In this document: positions 35,071-46,300 of the stretch, in pieces | Position numbering within the stretch: position 1 is the stretch's first letter | How the letters are laid out: each line of letters starts with the position of its first letter | Origin: Dermacentor variabilis | Taxonomy: Eukaryota; Arthropoda; Arachnida; Ixodida; Ixodidae | Reading direction: 5' to 3' | Assembly: GCF_050947875.1 (NCBI RefSeq) | Contig: NC_134569.1 | Span: forward strand, 188,038,067-188,102,066 | Length of the DNA stretch: 64,000 nucleotides | The notes under the pieces: model-generated | Told to the model about the DNA's origin: nothing | The model's input: the letters and a program-made list of their open reading frames with translations, nothing else | Databases searched by the model: none | Program-made: the position numbers and the translations under genes

Positions 35071-35403
35071 ATGTCGGATACGCCGCAAAATCCTCCTTTG
35101 ACGCTGTTTACAAGACGTAACCTTCTTCACGTTCAAGTTGATGGCACACCCGTCACAGCCCTCATGGATACCGGAGCACACATATCGATTATGACCAGCC
35201 GCCTATGCCGCCATTTAAAGAAAATTGTTACGCCTGCCATTACTCGTTTCGTAAGAATCGCTGACGGTAGCATGGTGACCGTGGTCGGAATGTGTACTGC
35301 ACGCGTGAGCATTTCCGACCGCCATACTGTCGTCCTTTTCACCGTGTTCCCATATATTATTGCGCAAGCGTTCTTTGGCGAGCCCCCCAGCCCTGCCACG
35401 TGA
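35071..35403 (+). CDS. Element C retropepsin-type protease
   Basis: 110 residues. FTRRNLLHVQVDGTPVTALMDTGAHISIM contains the DTGA active site near residue 32, in a correct hydrophobic setting; I name it by that motif. This is the usual length of a Ty3 protease. It lies 29 bp downstream of the Gag stop in another frame, as expected for a Gag-Pol junction. The downstream pol part is absent, and the frame ends at 35403 in unrelated sequence. It is probably a non-functional remnant even though open. Confidence 0.75.
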   Translation: MSDTPQNPPLTLFTRRNLLHVQVDGTPVTALMDTGAHISIMTSRLCRHLKKIVTPAITRFVRIADGSMVTVVGMCTARVSISDRHTVVLFTVFPYIIAQAFFGEPPSPAT

Positions 35404-36951
35404 AAAGTGTAATGCCTTGTATCTGCATAAAAATGCGTAATTTGTAAGGACATTTAATCTTTATGAAAATGTAAGTGTAGATGATTCGTAGCTTTTAAGC
35501 GATAATTAAGGAACAGTTTAAAGCGAAAAATAATATAAAAAGTGAGCACCCATAGATATACATGAGGCACCTCAAAAAATGCATGGGGAAGCTTATAGTA
35601 GGGGTGGGCCAACTTGAAATTTGGGAGCGCGCCAACTTACACTGGAGGGTGGGCCAAACTAAATTTAGGGGTGCGTCAATGTGAAGTTGGGGGGCGAGGG
35701 GTGGCCCAACTGAAATTTGGGGTTGGGCCAACATGAGATTAAGGGACGGCCCAATGTCCAATTGAACACTGTTGAGAGCGTCCTTCGAGTTACGAACACC
35801 TCTCGGGTAACCGAGCGCGTTGAGACGCTCGGCGCTTTTATTGGGCCTCACCGAGGCGCAGTCCGGACGCAGGCGAGAGCTTGCGTGGACCAGGAACGCG
35901 CGCATAAACACGGGCTTGCGAGAGCGACGGGGAGGGCGACATGGCATCGCGGCGACGCGCTCTCCCCTCACGCAGCGCTTGACGCACTACGGCGGCAGCT
36001 GTGGTGTTCGCTTTCGACCGCTCTGGTCCGTCGAAGCGCGCTCGTGCCCGGTCAAGCCTGGTGTTCCGGCTCCATAGGTACGATTACACGGAAAGGACCG
36101 GATGCGGCGAGAAAATCTGACAATTGTCTACTAAAGCCTAAGCATTCTTTGCCACCGGAAAGGCCTTGAGTAGACGCGCATTAATTACGAAAAGCAAGTA
36201 AGCAAAGCTAAGCAAAAGCGAAGTCATAGCTGAGCCAAACAATGCTTACGCATTAGTAGACAATTCTCAGAATTTCTGTACCTTCTTTGTCTACCTCAAT
36301 GCCATTAAAATTTCCCAGTGAAATTAAGGAGAGACGTGGTGTTCACGAATGTGTATTTTATATTAAGCCAAATGTCATGAATCAAACATTTTATGGATAA
36401 TTTATAGAAATTTATAACTTTGATGTGTGCGCCCCTATTATTGGCCATCATTTTATTTTTGCTGTGTTTGTTGCTGAATGAAGAAGTCCAACTGCGGACA
36501 TGTCTGAAGCTGAAGTTTACAAGATCTCTAGTTTGTTCAAAGTCTTTTCGTTGTATGATATAGGAAGTATCCAACATAGATAATTGCATAAAAGTGATTT
36601 GTCATGCAAAACAAACGATAGGCAGAAAAATTATGGATATCCCACGCACTGTGGGAATCGACATAAGTGAAACTTTCTGCGCTGGTTGCCTTGATTTACG
36701 ATAATTAGCGGTGATGTTGACGGCGAAAGCTTAATTTCTTTAACGTTTCGCTTAACACGAGAGTGGTGAGTTGATGTTAAACGTTACCTTGCGTGTATCA
36801 CAGCTGTTTGTCTGCGTAGTGCACAGAACACACAAGGAGAGATGTTTGCCTGAGGCGTTCTTGTGCACCATATTTTATAACCTCTGAAAGGGTTGAGCAT
36901 TGTCATTGCCTCAAGTGGAACATCGCATCGTGGCAGAAGTATTAAACTTGC
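35404..36951. other. No gene; tandem repeat and GC-rich block
   Basis: 35602-35765 is a tandem repeat (listed separately). 35770-36130 is CpG-rich, with frames open in several phases and no recognised domain. 36131-36951 is AT-rich and shows nothing I can name. Confidence 0.35.
35602..35765. repeat. Degenerate tandem repeat, ~26-bp unit
   Basis: About six units of the type GGGTGGGCCAACTTGAAATTT: GTGGGCCAACTTGAAATTTG, GCGCGCCAACTTACACTGG, GTGGGCCAAACTAAATTTAG, GTGCGTCAATGTGAAGTTG, GGTGGCCCAACTGAAATTTG and TTGGGCCAACATGAGATTAAG. Non-coding. Confidence 0.85.
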
Positions 36952-37157
36952 ATTATGGGGCTGTACGTGCCAAAACCGCAATCGGATTATGAGGCGGACT
37001 CCGTATTAATTTTGACGCCCGTGATGTTCTTTAACGTGTCCCAAAATCTAAGAGCACGTGCTTTTTTTCTATTTCGCCCCCGTTTAAATGCGGCTGCCCC
37101 AGTCGGGATCAAATCAGCGACCTTTAGCAATGCCATAGCCGCAGAGCTATCGCGGCG
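36952..37157 (-). repeat. tRNA-derived SINE (Ruka-like), decayed copy
   Basis: Same body as the SINE at 1072-1317 (ATTATGGGGCTGTACGTGCC, GATTATGAGGCGGACTCCG, TTCTTTAACGTG, TTTCGCCCCCGTTTAAATGCGG). The tRNA-like head is degraded: its B box reads TGATCCCGAC where GGATCGAATCC is expected. It is on the minus strand, without a clear tail. Confidence 0.75.
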
Positions 37158-37839
37158 CGCGCAGGAGTGTTGATTTGACGGTCGACCGCTTTCGTGGTGT
37201 CGCCTGGACCCTGTTGTGCGCTTTAATTAATGCGGCTCTGCTTCTGCACGCCCTGCGTAATTTGTCCGCTTGACATATTTGCATGGTGTGTATTTTTCAG
37301 AAATAGCAGGAACGTACGGTACCGTACTTTGTACTTAAGCTTATCCAGTTTCCCCGCAACCACTGTCGTATAGTAGTAGAGTTTCCTTGCCTACTCATGT
37401 AACCTTCCGCTCTCCCCCTTGTATGGGAACTGCCTCATCTCCTCCGTCCTCTCTACAGTTCTACCAACATCCTCTGTGGATTCACACCTTAGTAGAAAGG
37501 GAAGCGCTGCAGTTTCTGCAATGCTTTTGAGGGGGGTCACCGATAATTACAGTTGTCAAGAGGCTAATGTGGCGACGCCCAGGGAGCTCCCGAGGTTATT
37601 GCGCAGATTCGACGTGGTGGGGTCCAAACAAGTTTCTTGCGTCGGTCACCTTTCCTCTCTGACTCGCTCCTGTCATGTATTGGGGTCGAGGACTTACGGA
37701 GTCGCCATCTGAAGGAAGCGCCTCCCTTGCGTAGTATAAGGGATAACACGGCGGGCTTCTCATAGGTTTAGCTGTCGGCGGTCAATAAAAACACCACGCG
37801 GCCGCCCTCTTGAGATTTATGTATAAGTACTCTCAAAAC
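37158..37839. other. No gene recognised
   Basis: Mixed-composition sequence with short open frames only. No domain, repeat or RNA gene was identified. Confidence 0.3.
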
Positions 37840-38090
37840 GAGGAATGTTTTTACTGTCAAAATAATAATCTTGGGCAAACTGAAAGCACAGAATCGTTTA
37901 CAGACGCTATCTCTTTACCGAATCTGTAGAGTATTGGTCAAAAAACTTGAATCCGCTGTGAACGGCCGGGAAGCAGCTGCGCTCCGCTATCGCGGCGCTG
38001 CCACCGTCGGCGCGCGCCGCTGCTCACTTGCACCGAGGATAAAAAGGGCGAGGGAAGCATACCTCTTACTCTCAAGCGTCGTTTCATAAC
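37840..38090 (-). repeat. Partial inverted copy of the THAP-element family
   Basis: 37848-37920 reads as the reverse complement of 16395-16465 (TTGGGCAAACTGAAAGCACA, TCGTTTACAGACGCTATCTC). 37945-38090 is the reverse complement of 39950-40095 (CCGCTGTGAACGGC, GCTGCCACCGTCGGCGCGCG, GGGCGAGGGAAGCAT). Together with the copy at 39950-41240 it makes an inverted pair around 38.1-39.9 kb. Confidence 0.65.
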
Positions 38091-38104
38091 AGCGCTGGTG
38101 AAAA

Positions 38105-38152
38105 ACTAGTGTGGTGAGCGCGGCGCGAAAGCGACGCGCTCACCACACTAGT
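38105..38152. repeat. Perfect 17-bp hairpin
   Basis: ACTAGTGTGGTGAGCGC (38105-38121) and its exact reverse complement (38136-38152) enclose a 14-nt loop. No U-run follows, and eukaryotic context argues against a terminator. It sits at the edge of the THAP-family fragment and may mark an element end. Confidence 0.9.
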
Positions 38153-39130
38153 TCACCACACCACACCAGATCTGGCGATCGCTGTCAAACCCGATATGCT
38201 CAAATTTCGCAATTCCAAGTATCGTAATCACCAGTTAATACATTGCGGAACCAAATTAAAGTAACAACGCTATGAATAGTCCTGCGCATGCTCGAACACG
38301 TGCACTTTGCGAGGATCGTAGCTAACATCTGTCTTCAGCCAGCTAAATTATATTTAAATAATGTGCCACTATGGCATCTCGAATTTGTAATCATGAAAGT
38401 CACAAGTAGCAAATTATTCACGAAAGCATAAGCTTCAGGGTAGCACGTGTCCCTAGACGAAATCACAGGGGGAGCATGTCTTCAAGGCATTCAGTGTGGC
38501 TTGGTCTGTGGTTGTCCCGAACAATTACAGCTTGCGCATGTGTTTGACTGTAAACTAGCCAAGGTCTCTGGTTGAAAGGACGCTACGTATAACCCATTTT
38601 TTTTTAAACTGCCTGTGAAGCCCTTTCTCGTAGAGACGAACGATCTCAGTAAACTATATCCACAATACTTCTCCCAGAGAACCTGCGACAGCGACAGCAC
38701 CGCCGGTGTGACGCCTTCAATGTGCGAGAATCCTATAATCTCGTGGCCCTGCTCTACTTTACTCGATTCAAACGCGTGATGCCCAATGCAAACTAGATGA
38801 ACTTACACTGGCCTCATGTGTGCACGAAAGTGGGCCCTAACGACAATGAGGCCTTGTGCACAAAGATATAAAAAAAAGGCAAAGTAGTGCGCATTTTCCA
38901 AAATGCCGAGGTAATGGGTCTAACTCATTCGGCTACTCAGGCAGGGCAAATTTCTTCTAGTCCCGAAAAGTTTGTATAATTTCACAGTGGGCTTAATTAA
39001 AGAACTTGAACGCCAAAATCACTCGTGTGGTCGTTCCTTAGTGGAGAAGTGCGGTCAACGTATTTTAAGTACTGTAACAGTGTTTACAGGCCCTTTCCGA
39101 AGCGAGTTTTTGTAGTCGAAATTACTGCTT
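38153..39130. other. No gene recognised
   Basis: AT-rich sequence with only short frames and no recognised domain. It separates the hairpin at 38.1 kb from the fold-back at 39.13 kb. Confidence 0.3.
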
Positions 39131-39290
39131 CTGGGCCGCTATCTTGTACACGTTCGAAAAGCCGACGTTCCATTTCACCTCATGCGATTGCACTAGATTG
39201 GCATAGGCCGCGATATCGGCACGGCCTGGACAATCGCGCGAGGCGATATCGAACGTCGGCTTTTCGAGCGTGTACAAGACAGCGGCCCTG
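39131..39290. repeat. Fold-back, ~70-bp arms
   Basis: Left arm 39131-39210 and right arm 39223-39290 are inverted. Shared blocks are GGGCCGCT(A/G)TCTTGTACACG, TCGAAAAGCCGACGTTC, GCGATTG and AGGCC. The loop is about 12 bp. No coding content. Confidence 0.85.
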
Positions 39291-39462
39291 GTCTTTTCTA
39301 AACGAACGATGATTGAATTGCCCCAATATTACAATAAAACCTGGAACAACGCTAGACGGCACTGAGATATGTCAGTTTATATTTTATCTTTTGTTTTCAT
39401 CGCATTCCGAAACACATTTAACATAGTTCAGCACAATGCGTTGGCGGGCTAGTTGCTGCGAA

Positions 39463-39718
39463 TCCATGAATACTTTGTTTAGCGCAAAACGACAGGCACA
39501 AGAAAGACGACCCAGGACAAGGCGCTACTCCCAACTGACATCATTTTATTGTTGGTGGCTCCACCGCATGGCGCTCACTGCGCATGTTCCTCTGGTTTGA
39601 GCGGTCTATAAAGGAGTGACGCAATAAAATGATGTCAGTTGAGAGTAGCGCCTTGTCCTGGGGTGGGGTGTCGTCTTTCTTGTGCCTGTCGTTTTGCGCT
39701 AAACAAAGTATTCATGGA
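39463..39718. repeat. Fold-back, ~90-bp near-perfect arms
   Basis: Left arm 39463-39551 and right arm 39622-39718 are reverse complements with few differences (TTTGTTTAGCGCAAAACGAC, AGGCACAAGAAAGACGAC, GGACAAGGCGCTACTC, TGACATCATTTTATTG). The right arm has a short GGTGGGGTG insertion. The 70-bp spacer contains CTATAAAGG. The low divergence points to recent origin or gene conversion between arms. Confidence 0.9.
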
Positions 39719-39949
39719 CACATTTAAAATGTTCATCTAAAAGCATAATGCGAAGGCTCTCCCCTTTGAATGTGTAGGATAAAATCGTAATAGGTAATAT
39801 CGATGATTAGGAGCATTTTTATAGTATAATGCGCTGCATGGAAGCCGGGCAGCTTTGCCCAGGCGAGCGCATTTACTCACAGGAAGCGCCGTACCACAGC
39901 GGCCACAAGACGACCTCGCAGCTGGCAGGACGAAAAATGCACTTGTTTT

Positions 39950-41240
39950 TCATGAGCGCTTTTATCAAAGGATGCTTGAGAGCAACAGACATGCTTCCCT
40001 CGCCCTCTTTATCCTCGGCGCAAGCGAGCAGCGGCGCGCGCCGACGGTGGCAGCGCCGCCCGCCGTTCACAGCGGGTTTTCGACCAAGACTGTACAGTGA
40101 ACGCCACTGCGCGCGGCCACCGCGATGGTCTCCCGCACCGGCTTCTTGCGTGAAAGGTAGGCAAACGCTGAGGCAAACTATGTCAAATATGTTTTTATAA
40201 TGGGCTGTCTGTATAACCGAATGGAGCATAACAGAGTGATGCCTCAAATCGGCGATCGCAGCGACCGACTGCGCGTCTGCAGGCACAATGTTTTGCTTTC
40301 GCTGCGAGCGCGTTTCCGCACCGTGCTGGGAGCTTTAGGGCGCAGAATATCGGCAGTTGACGGTACACAAGCAACCATTGTTGCGTGGACGTTATCAGAG
40401 CTGCTCAAAAATAATTTCAATGTAGAGACTTCAACGCCACCGGTCGACTGTGATGTGCCGTCGCAACGATTCAATCTTTCTTTTTTGTTCTTCTAAATTC
40501 TAGGACGCTTCAATATTATTTCTCAAGTCGCGTCGCACTGTAAGTTTATCGCTGTTCTCAGCGTCCGATTTCCCGCTGCTTCTTTTTCGTAAACCAGTAC
40601 ATGAATTCATAACACAAATGTGACCATGTGCCATGCCTCTTTTTTTTTTAATGTGTTTTTTACCGCTCCCTTTCCATTCCAGCAAACTTGCCAGAATCTA
40701 GCATCAACAAGTTCACAGACCAAATAAAGCGTCATGACATTAGCCGGGCAGCGGGCGCGGGCGAGCGTCTCAGTGCGCGTTTACTCACCGAACATCGCAC
40801 TCCCGACGCCGTAGCAGGTATCTTCCTCGCGTCTGTGCTCGCTGCATACCCGAGTTGTAGCCGATGGCTGTTTGCCGGTTCTAAGTTTCGCGAGACAGGC
40901 TTCACGCGACTTCTTGTCCTGCGGCTACATGTGAATAAGGCGGACACCAGGCATCGTTGCGTACGTTCGGCACTGCGGCTCCTGGCAGTACCCTACCATG
41001 CTGCACGCCTCCAAAAGCAGCCAGTATACTTATTACATTGCTTTCAAATGCTGTCAAGCAGACACCCAAGGCGGGAAAACCTCACCACCTGATCACAACT
41101 GCAGCGCAGGTGGGACTTTAAACTTTCGTTTTCAGTTCGCTTCGGCGCTTCCGAAGCAGCCGACGCGGCCGCTGTATCCACGTGATCCCTCATGTCACGT
41201 CACGCCGACGGTGGCGCCAGCTTTTCCAGTGGTGGAGCTC
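39950..41240 (-). mobile_element. THAP-bearing DNA-transposon relic, copy 2 (inverted relative to copy 1)
   Basis: Read on the minus strand it parallels 15241-16380: GAGCTCCACCACTGGAAAAG and GCGCCACCGTCGGCGTGACG at the 41240 end, a CGGCTGCTTCGGAAGCGCCG block, the THAP frame, then long non-coding DNA with GATTGAATCGT-GCGACGGCACATCACAG. On its far side it continues with sequence shared with 37945-38090. The left limit is approximate. Confidence 0.65.
40780..41010 (-). pseudogene. THAP zinc-finger domain, broken (copy 2)
   Basis: On the minus strand it reads MVGYCQEPQCR, then IHM followed by TAG at the same codon as in copy 1, then PQDKKSREACLAKLRTGKQP and RVCSEHRREED. Unlike copy 1, the third zinc-ligand Cys is retained (RVCSEH). 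The shared nonsense codon means the family spread after that mutation, so neither copy encodes the full protein. Confidence 0.75.
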
Positions 41241-42430
41241 GCCCCCAATACACACGCTCTGAACCACCCCTGACGCGGTGTGCCAGACAGCAGCAGCCAT
41301 AGCGGTAGCAGCAGCAGCAGTGGTAAAGTCGAAGGAAGAAGCAAAGAAAGCTTCGCTTTAAATTTGAGAAAATTTCACTTTTGCCACGTGTTCTGCTGTA
41401 AATGGCACGTTGTTGTGGGTTAGCTAAAAATATGCATGATATTTATTAGACAGCAGGACCCGTAAGACCTTAAGAGCAAGCTTTAGCTCGGGTGCTCCCA
41501 TCTAAATACACACTTAGACAAAGTTACACCCTTTGGGGTGTATATCTGCCACACAACGATAATCGTCATCTGTCTTGCTTGCGTTTCCTTTCTTGAAAAC
41601 GCCGCGCCCGCTACTTCCCTGTCGGGAATGCTATGTCATGCTGATAACGAGCATGCCGTTCGTCACTGGGAAGTACCGGGCTTGCAGCATTAAAGAAACG
41701 AAATACAGACAAGAGAGGTGACATTTATTGTGTGCCAAGCTACAACCCAAAGGCTGTATTTTTGTTTTAGAGTGTACATGTAAAAGGAGAATTCGTTTTT
41801 CTCGGAAACCACTGCACCAAACTTGACGAGGTTTGTTGCATTTAAAAGAAAAACTGATGTAGTGACTGTTGGTTTCAAATGTTTTTTCTAGGTCGCAAAT
41901 GTTTATTAAAAATTGACAGAAATCGGAAATTTTCAAAAAACGAAACTATCAAGTTTAAAATTCCGTAACTCAGCAACGAACAATGATAATACAATTCTGT
42001 GAGTTGCATTTTATAGTGCATCTAAAGCGGACAAAATTGATATGTCGCACATGAACCTCAAAGAATTTAGTAATATGGAAATACAGCTTTTGTAGAACCC
42101 TTGTACACAACGTAACAAATTCACGCAAGATATAAAATAACATATCGAATTTATCCGCTTTCAATTATCTAATGGATGCCGTTTACAGAACCGCGATGTC
42201 TGTTCTTAATACACAGCTATTAATTTGTAAACTTCGTGCTTCTGTGTTTTTCAAACATTCGAATTTTTGAAAATCGATCTGTAACAAAATTCCGCTTCCA
42301 ACAGTCACTAGAATTTAACTTTCTCTCTCAAGTGCAACAAATTTCATTCAAATCGGTTTCTTCATTCCTTTCTTTTCTTCAAAACTTCATTCTAAGTTCA
42401 AACAAATCGGTACAGGGGTTATATCCACAC
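41241..42430. other. No gene; weak inverted repeat
   Basis: GTTTGTTGCATTT...TAGTGACTGTTGG near 41831-41873 is inverted as CCAACAGTCACTAG...CAAGTGCAACAAATTTC near 42298-42345. This suggests a ~540-bp MITE-like unit with decayed interior. (AGC)n lies at 41305-41320. No coding region is supported. Confidence 0.4.
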
Positions 42431-42580
42431 TTTATGCGTGATTGTATTCATACACCAGCCGCTACCGTGCCTGTCTGGGAGACCGGAGCTTTGTCAAGCC
42501 GAAGAAATTTCGGCTTTTTTCCGGCTCTCCGTTTTTCACCTTGTATCCAGTGGTGAAAATAAAAATCATGATGATGATGG
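42431..42580 (+). mobile_element. LINE 3' end with hairpin and (ATG)n tail
   Basis: AAGCCGAAGAAATTTCGGCTT forms a hairpin. It is followed by TCCAGTGGTGAAAATAAAAATC and (ATG)n at 42567-42580. The stem, AATAAA and microsatellite tail resemble a CR1-type LINE 3' UTR end. No coding part is seen. Confidence 0.45.
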
Positions 42581-42888
42581 TGATCTGTGCAAGCCGCGAC
42601 AGTGTTTTTGCCTCCAGGTAATCAACCACATAATTTTACGGAACATGAGATCTAAGAAAAAGCTGAATATCTGCGCAGCCTGGTATTCGCATTCACAACC
42701 TCTACTAGTATATGTGAACAACACTAATGTTCGGTTTTACTGGCTACAGGCTGCTCGGAAATTGAAAGTTTTCCGAGATTCCGTGGTCCGTAAATTTTTG
42801 TGGCCGGCAGACAGACAGAAAAGTGTGCACTCATCGTAGACATAACACTCACTTACAGCTCTTGCAGGTACATGAACATCGTGTACAT

Positions 42889-43071
42889 TCATCATCATCA
42901 GCCTGATCCGCCAACTGCAGTGCATAGGTCTCTCCCATGCTTCTCCTACTACTCCGGTCATGTTCTAATTGTGGCCACGTTGTCCCTGCGAACTTATTAA
43001 TCTCATCCGCCCACCTCGCTTTCTGCCGCCCCCTGCTACGCTTCCCTTCCCTTGGAATCCCGTGTACATTA
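42889..43071 (-). mobile_element. RTE-type LINE 3' end
   Basis: Read on the minus strand: GGGATTCCAAGGGAAGGGAA, GCAGGGGGCGGCAGAAAGCG, GGTGGGCGGATGAGATTAAT, then CCGGAGTAGTAGGAGAAGCA, GGGAGAGACCTATGCACTGC, and finally GGCTGATGATGATGA. This is the C-terminal/3' end with a (TGATGA) tail typical of tick RTE LINEs. It is probably the same family as the element at 1-3960, whose own 3' end is outside the window. Confidence 0.65.
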
Positions 43072-43079
43072 CGTATACA

Positions 43080-43390
43080 TTATTGGCGAGACAGGCAGGC
43101 GGGCAATGAACTTTATTTAGGTCCTGAGGAGCGACTCCGGAACCGCCTTACGAGGGAGGAGCCTCTGCGGGCCACTCCCACGTCAGGACGGGCCGGCCGT
43201 GCCTGACCGCCGCGCCGCGGGCCCTCTTGACGGCCCGTAGCTGAGCGGCGAGATTGGAGCTCTTGAGCGCCTCCTCCCACTCGTCTTCCTTGGTGAGACG
43301 ATTGGCGAGACAAAGAGCTTCGATTTTTGTTCTAGAACTCGGCACGAAAAGGAATTTGTCCACGAAACTAGCCTCAAAAGGCTTCTAACT
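43080..43390 (-). pseudogene. I/Jockey-group LINE, C-terminal end of ORF2
   Basis: On the minus strand (from about 43363) it reads CLANRLTKEDEWEEALKSSN, then LRAVKRARGAAVRHGRPV and a TWEWPAEAPPS end. The W-EALxSSxxAxQLxAVxRARxAAxxxGxPVPTWE pattern is the extreme C-terminus of the I-group ORF2; the LINE at 60376-60981 ends in a related way. The 3' UTR runs to about 43080, next to the RTE fragment. Confidence 0.6.
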
Positions 43391-46300
43391 GGAAGCAGGC
43401 AGCCAACTGAAGAGGCAAAACAAGTGCGCAGTTACTGTGCCGAAAAAGCACAAAGATCATCTGCTTCTGCCAGTCTCATAGCGTTCTATCATAGCGTTTT
43501 AACACCCACCTCGCGTAACTCTACGGACGAAGCCGGCGCACCCCGGAGCGAACGACCAAGCTGCGAGGGCGAGCGACCAAGCTGCGAGGGCGAGCGACGA
43601 GGGAAAGCGGGAGCGCGGCGTGGAGACAAGGAGGAGAGGCCGGGCGAGGAGGAATATTGATACCTTTAGTTTTATTCAGGAGGCTTAGTTATAACATCGT
43701 CATCATAGTCATCTTGTTGCTGTCACACCAAAATGTCGTTCCATCTTGGTCTTTCCATGGTGGGCACTGCATCGTCATAGTCATCGTTGTGCTGTCATGT
43801 TCACTTACGGCTTTGGCAAGCAAGTGCAACAACGTTCACCGATATCAGGGGCAGTTTACATCACATATAGATGAAGCATAGAAAGATGACTTGATTGCTA
43901 ATCTCATTACCATCGAGAGTTACCATGAGATGGGTTTTTCTTCGTGATATTTTTTCAGTTTTTTAGAAGCAATGTTTCTTTTTTTTTCATAAGCAGTGAA
44001 ACAATTACTTTGGTTGCTTCAAACAGTTCCAATTATAAAATCTTACCTTGTCGTTTGCACATTTTAGCTTCAGTTGCTTCTGCACCATAAAACCATACAT
44101 AACTATCTAACATATTCTATCAGCAACCCAAGCTTTGGCGAAGTTCCTGCACGCAGAATGCCAATGTGGAGCCTTCTCTGTGGATGTTAGACTTGTTATA
44201 TCCTCTCCTTCAGGGTGTTGGGCACAATGATGGTAGAGACTGTTGTATAGGCAGAATTGGCACTGTGAAGTTCCAGGAGCTGCATTCTTGACTGATCACC
44301 TTCAGAGGCGCTTTCACATTTGAGGGATGGGGCATGCAAGCACAACGGCTCATTGGATCAACAGGCGCTCTGGCTGCTGGTTTCACCAACTGGAGGTCAT
44401 TAAAAGTGATATACCCAAACATGATCGATCCAGAATACGGACACAGATTTTCTGCAATGTGTCAGTAAACTAGAAGAATTAAATGTTGAGCTAGCTGGTC
44501 TTGCATAGCTGGACAGTCTTTCTCTCCCTTTCTTGTGTTCTGTGTCCTTTATTGCCTTAATTTACCTGTCGGTAAGCAGTTTCATAGAATTAATGACTGT
44601 AAACCTGACAAAAAAAACATCAGTGTTTGTCAGTATCAAACACAATAATTATCTGTTTGTTCGCATAGACCAGCTTTGACAAAGTGGTTAGAGTGTTCGA
44701 TTCCAACTCAGTCATCCTTCTTTATAGGAGAATTTTCGTACTCAGAATCCCAAACATCTTATGCTCAGTCCCGCTGAATGATCAGTTTTCAGCTACTCAA
44801 CCAAGGAATCTGTAGCTCAGAACTCAGCAGACTAATGCTACACTACTTAGTCGCACAAGAGAAGTTCCACTGTGTGAGCTGTATTAGCCAACTACCTTTC
44901 TACAATACCAAGAAGTACTCTTAAGAGAAAGGGCTTGGTAGGTCAGAAGACACACATAAACTAAAGACAGCTGGTAGTACATGTACCCCCTTGAAGTTCC
45001 TGCACCAGCTTGGTCTGACGTCATAGATTTTTGACAGTGCCTTCTTGGCCCTATAGTTATTTATTCATCAATAAAGGCAGACTACATTGTAGTCTAAAAG
45101 AGCCGAAGGCTGAACTTCGCAAGTTTTGTGAACAATGACTGAAATATGAAACTATACTTTAAAATCATGATGTCACACTGACATACTAGCCTGCGGGTTT
45201 CAATGTGAAATTAAAGACTGGAACTTAGACCGTCATTTTTTGTTTAAGTAATCAAACTATTACCACAAAACTAATATAAATTAGGTTTTGCAAAAATGAT
45301 TTATTACTTTAAATATATTCATTGTTTATTTTTAGTGTCCCTTTAATATGGGGGGCACATATTTAGGAAAGACAGTCACATATAGAGGACAATTTGTGCA
45401 TAATTCAGTGGGGAGATTATCTTGCATAGCCTTGAGCCTTGTTAAATTTAACTATGCAGCACAATTTCATTTCAGTGATAAAGTTCCCACAAGCCTTTAC
45501 ACAACCCGTCAATGCACTACTCAGTTTCTAGCATACTTTGGCTGGTTCCTACTGTGGTGCTTCTTAGGGGACGCTGAAAATTTGTTTATAAATGCAGACG
45601 ATCAGTGAATTGTTTCTTGGTCCAGATGGCATGGATGTTCAATTTTCTTTAATCAAGCTTCAAGGCATTTTTGAGCGAGCGTTAGTAGGAATGAAGACAA
45701 CCACGGCAGGCTCCACAGATGGCAAACTTAGATATTATATTATTATATAATACCTAATACCTCAAATATATTATATAATTGAGTCATTATATCTTAATGA
45801 CTCAAAACCTGATTCGGACTGTATGGTCATAATGCAGTAGGCTTCCATGCTCACCTGCAACTGCATCTGCAGATCACTTTCAAGATATGGCGCTCACCGC
45901 TGCGCAAACTACGCAGTTGCTACCAGAGCACAAGCCGCCACCCCCATCCCTCACGCACTGCCTTCCCGCTTTTCACCCTTGTGCGCAGTTTGGCTCACCA
46001 TCGCACGCTTTCACTTGCACATACGGCACATACAGGGTGCGGGGACAATGTTATCGCCCTTGGATACGATACATCACGACGACCGCGACGGCAGAATTGT
46101 GCCTGGAGTGTCCATTGCTTGCGCATGACCCGCGTTCGCAAAATGAAACGTCACTGTATCTATTTTTTTCATCGCTGACCGAATGAACAGGTGCGTCTTA
46201 TACACCAGTGCGATTTATATAAACTTTTTTTTTTCCAGCAAAACTGCCATTTTGAGGGGGTGCGAGTTATACACCAGAAATACAGTAAAAGCTTCTTGAA

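Larger units (their letters stand above)
33341..35403 (+). mobile_element. LTR retroelement C (Ty3-type), LTR-gag-protease, 3'-truncated
   Basis: A 5' LTR candidate starts TGTTACGG (33341) and ends CGACA (33765). Gag follows at 33838-35041 and a protease at 35071-35403; there is no RT, integrase or 3' LTR. The sequence after 35403 is unrelated repeat DNA. Its Gag and protease are different in type from elements A and B; it has a conventional DTGA protease and a basic, Ser/Arg-rich Gag tail. Confidence 0.75.
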
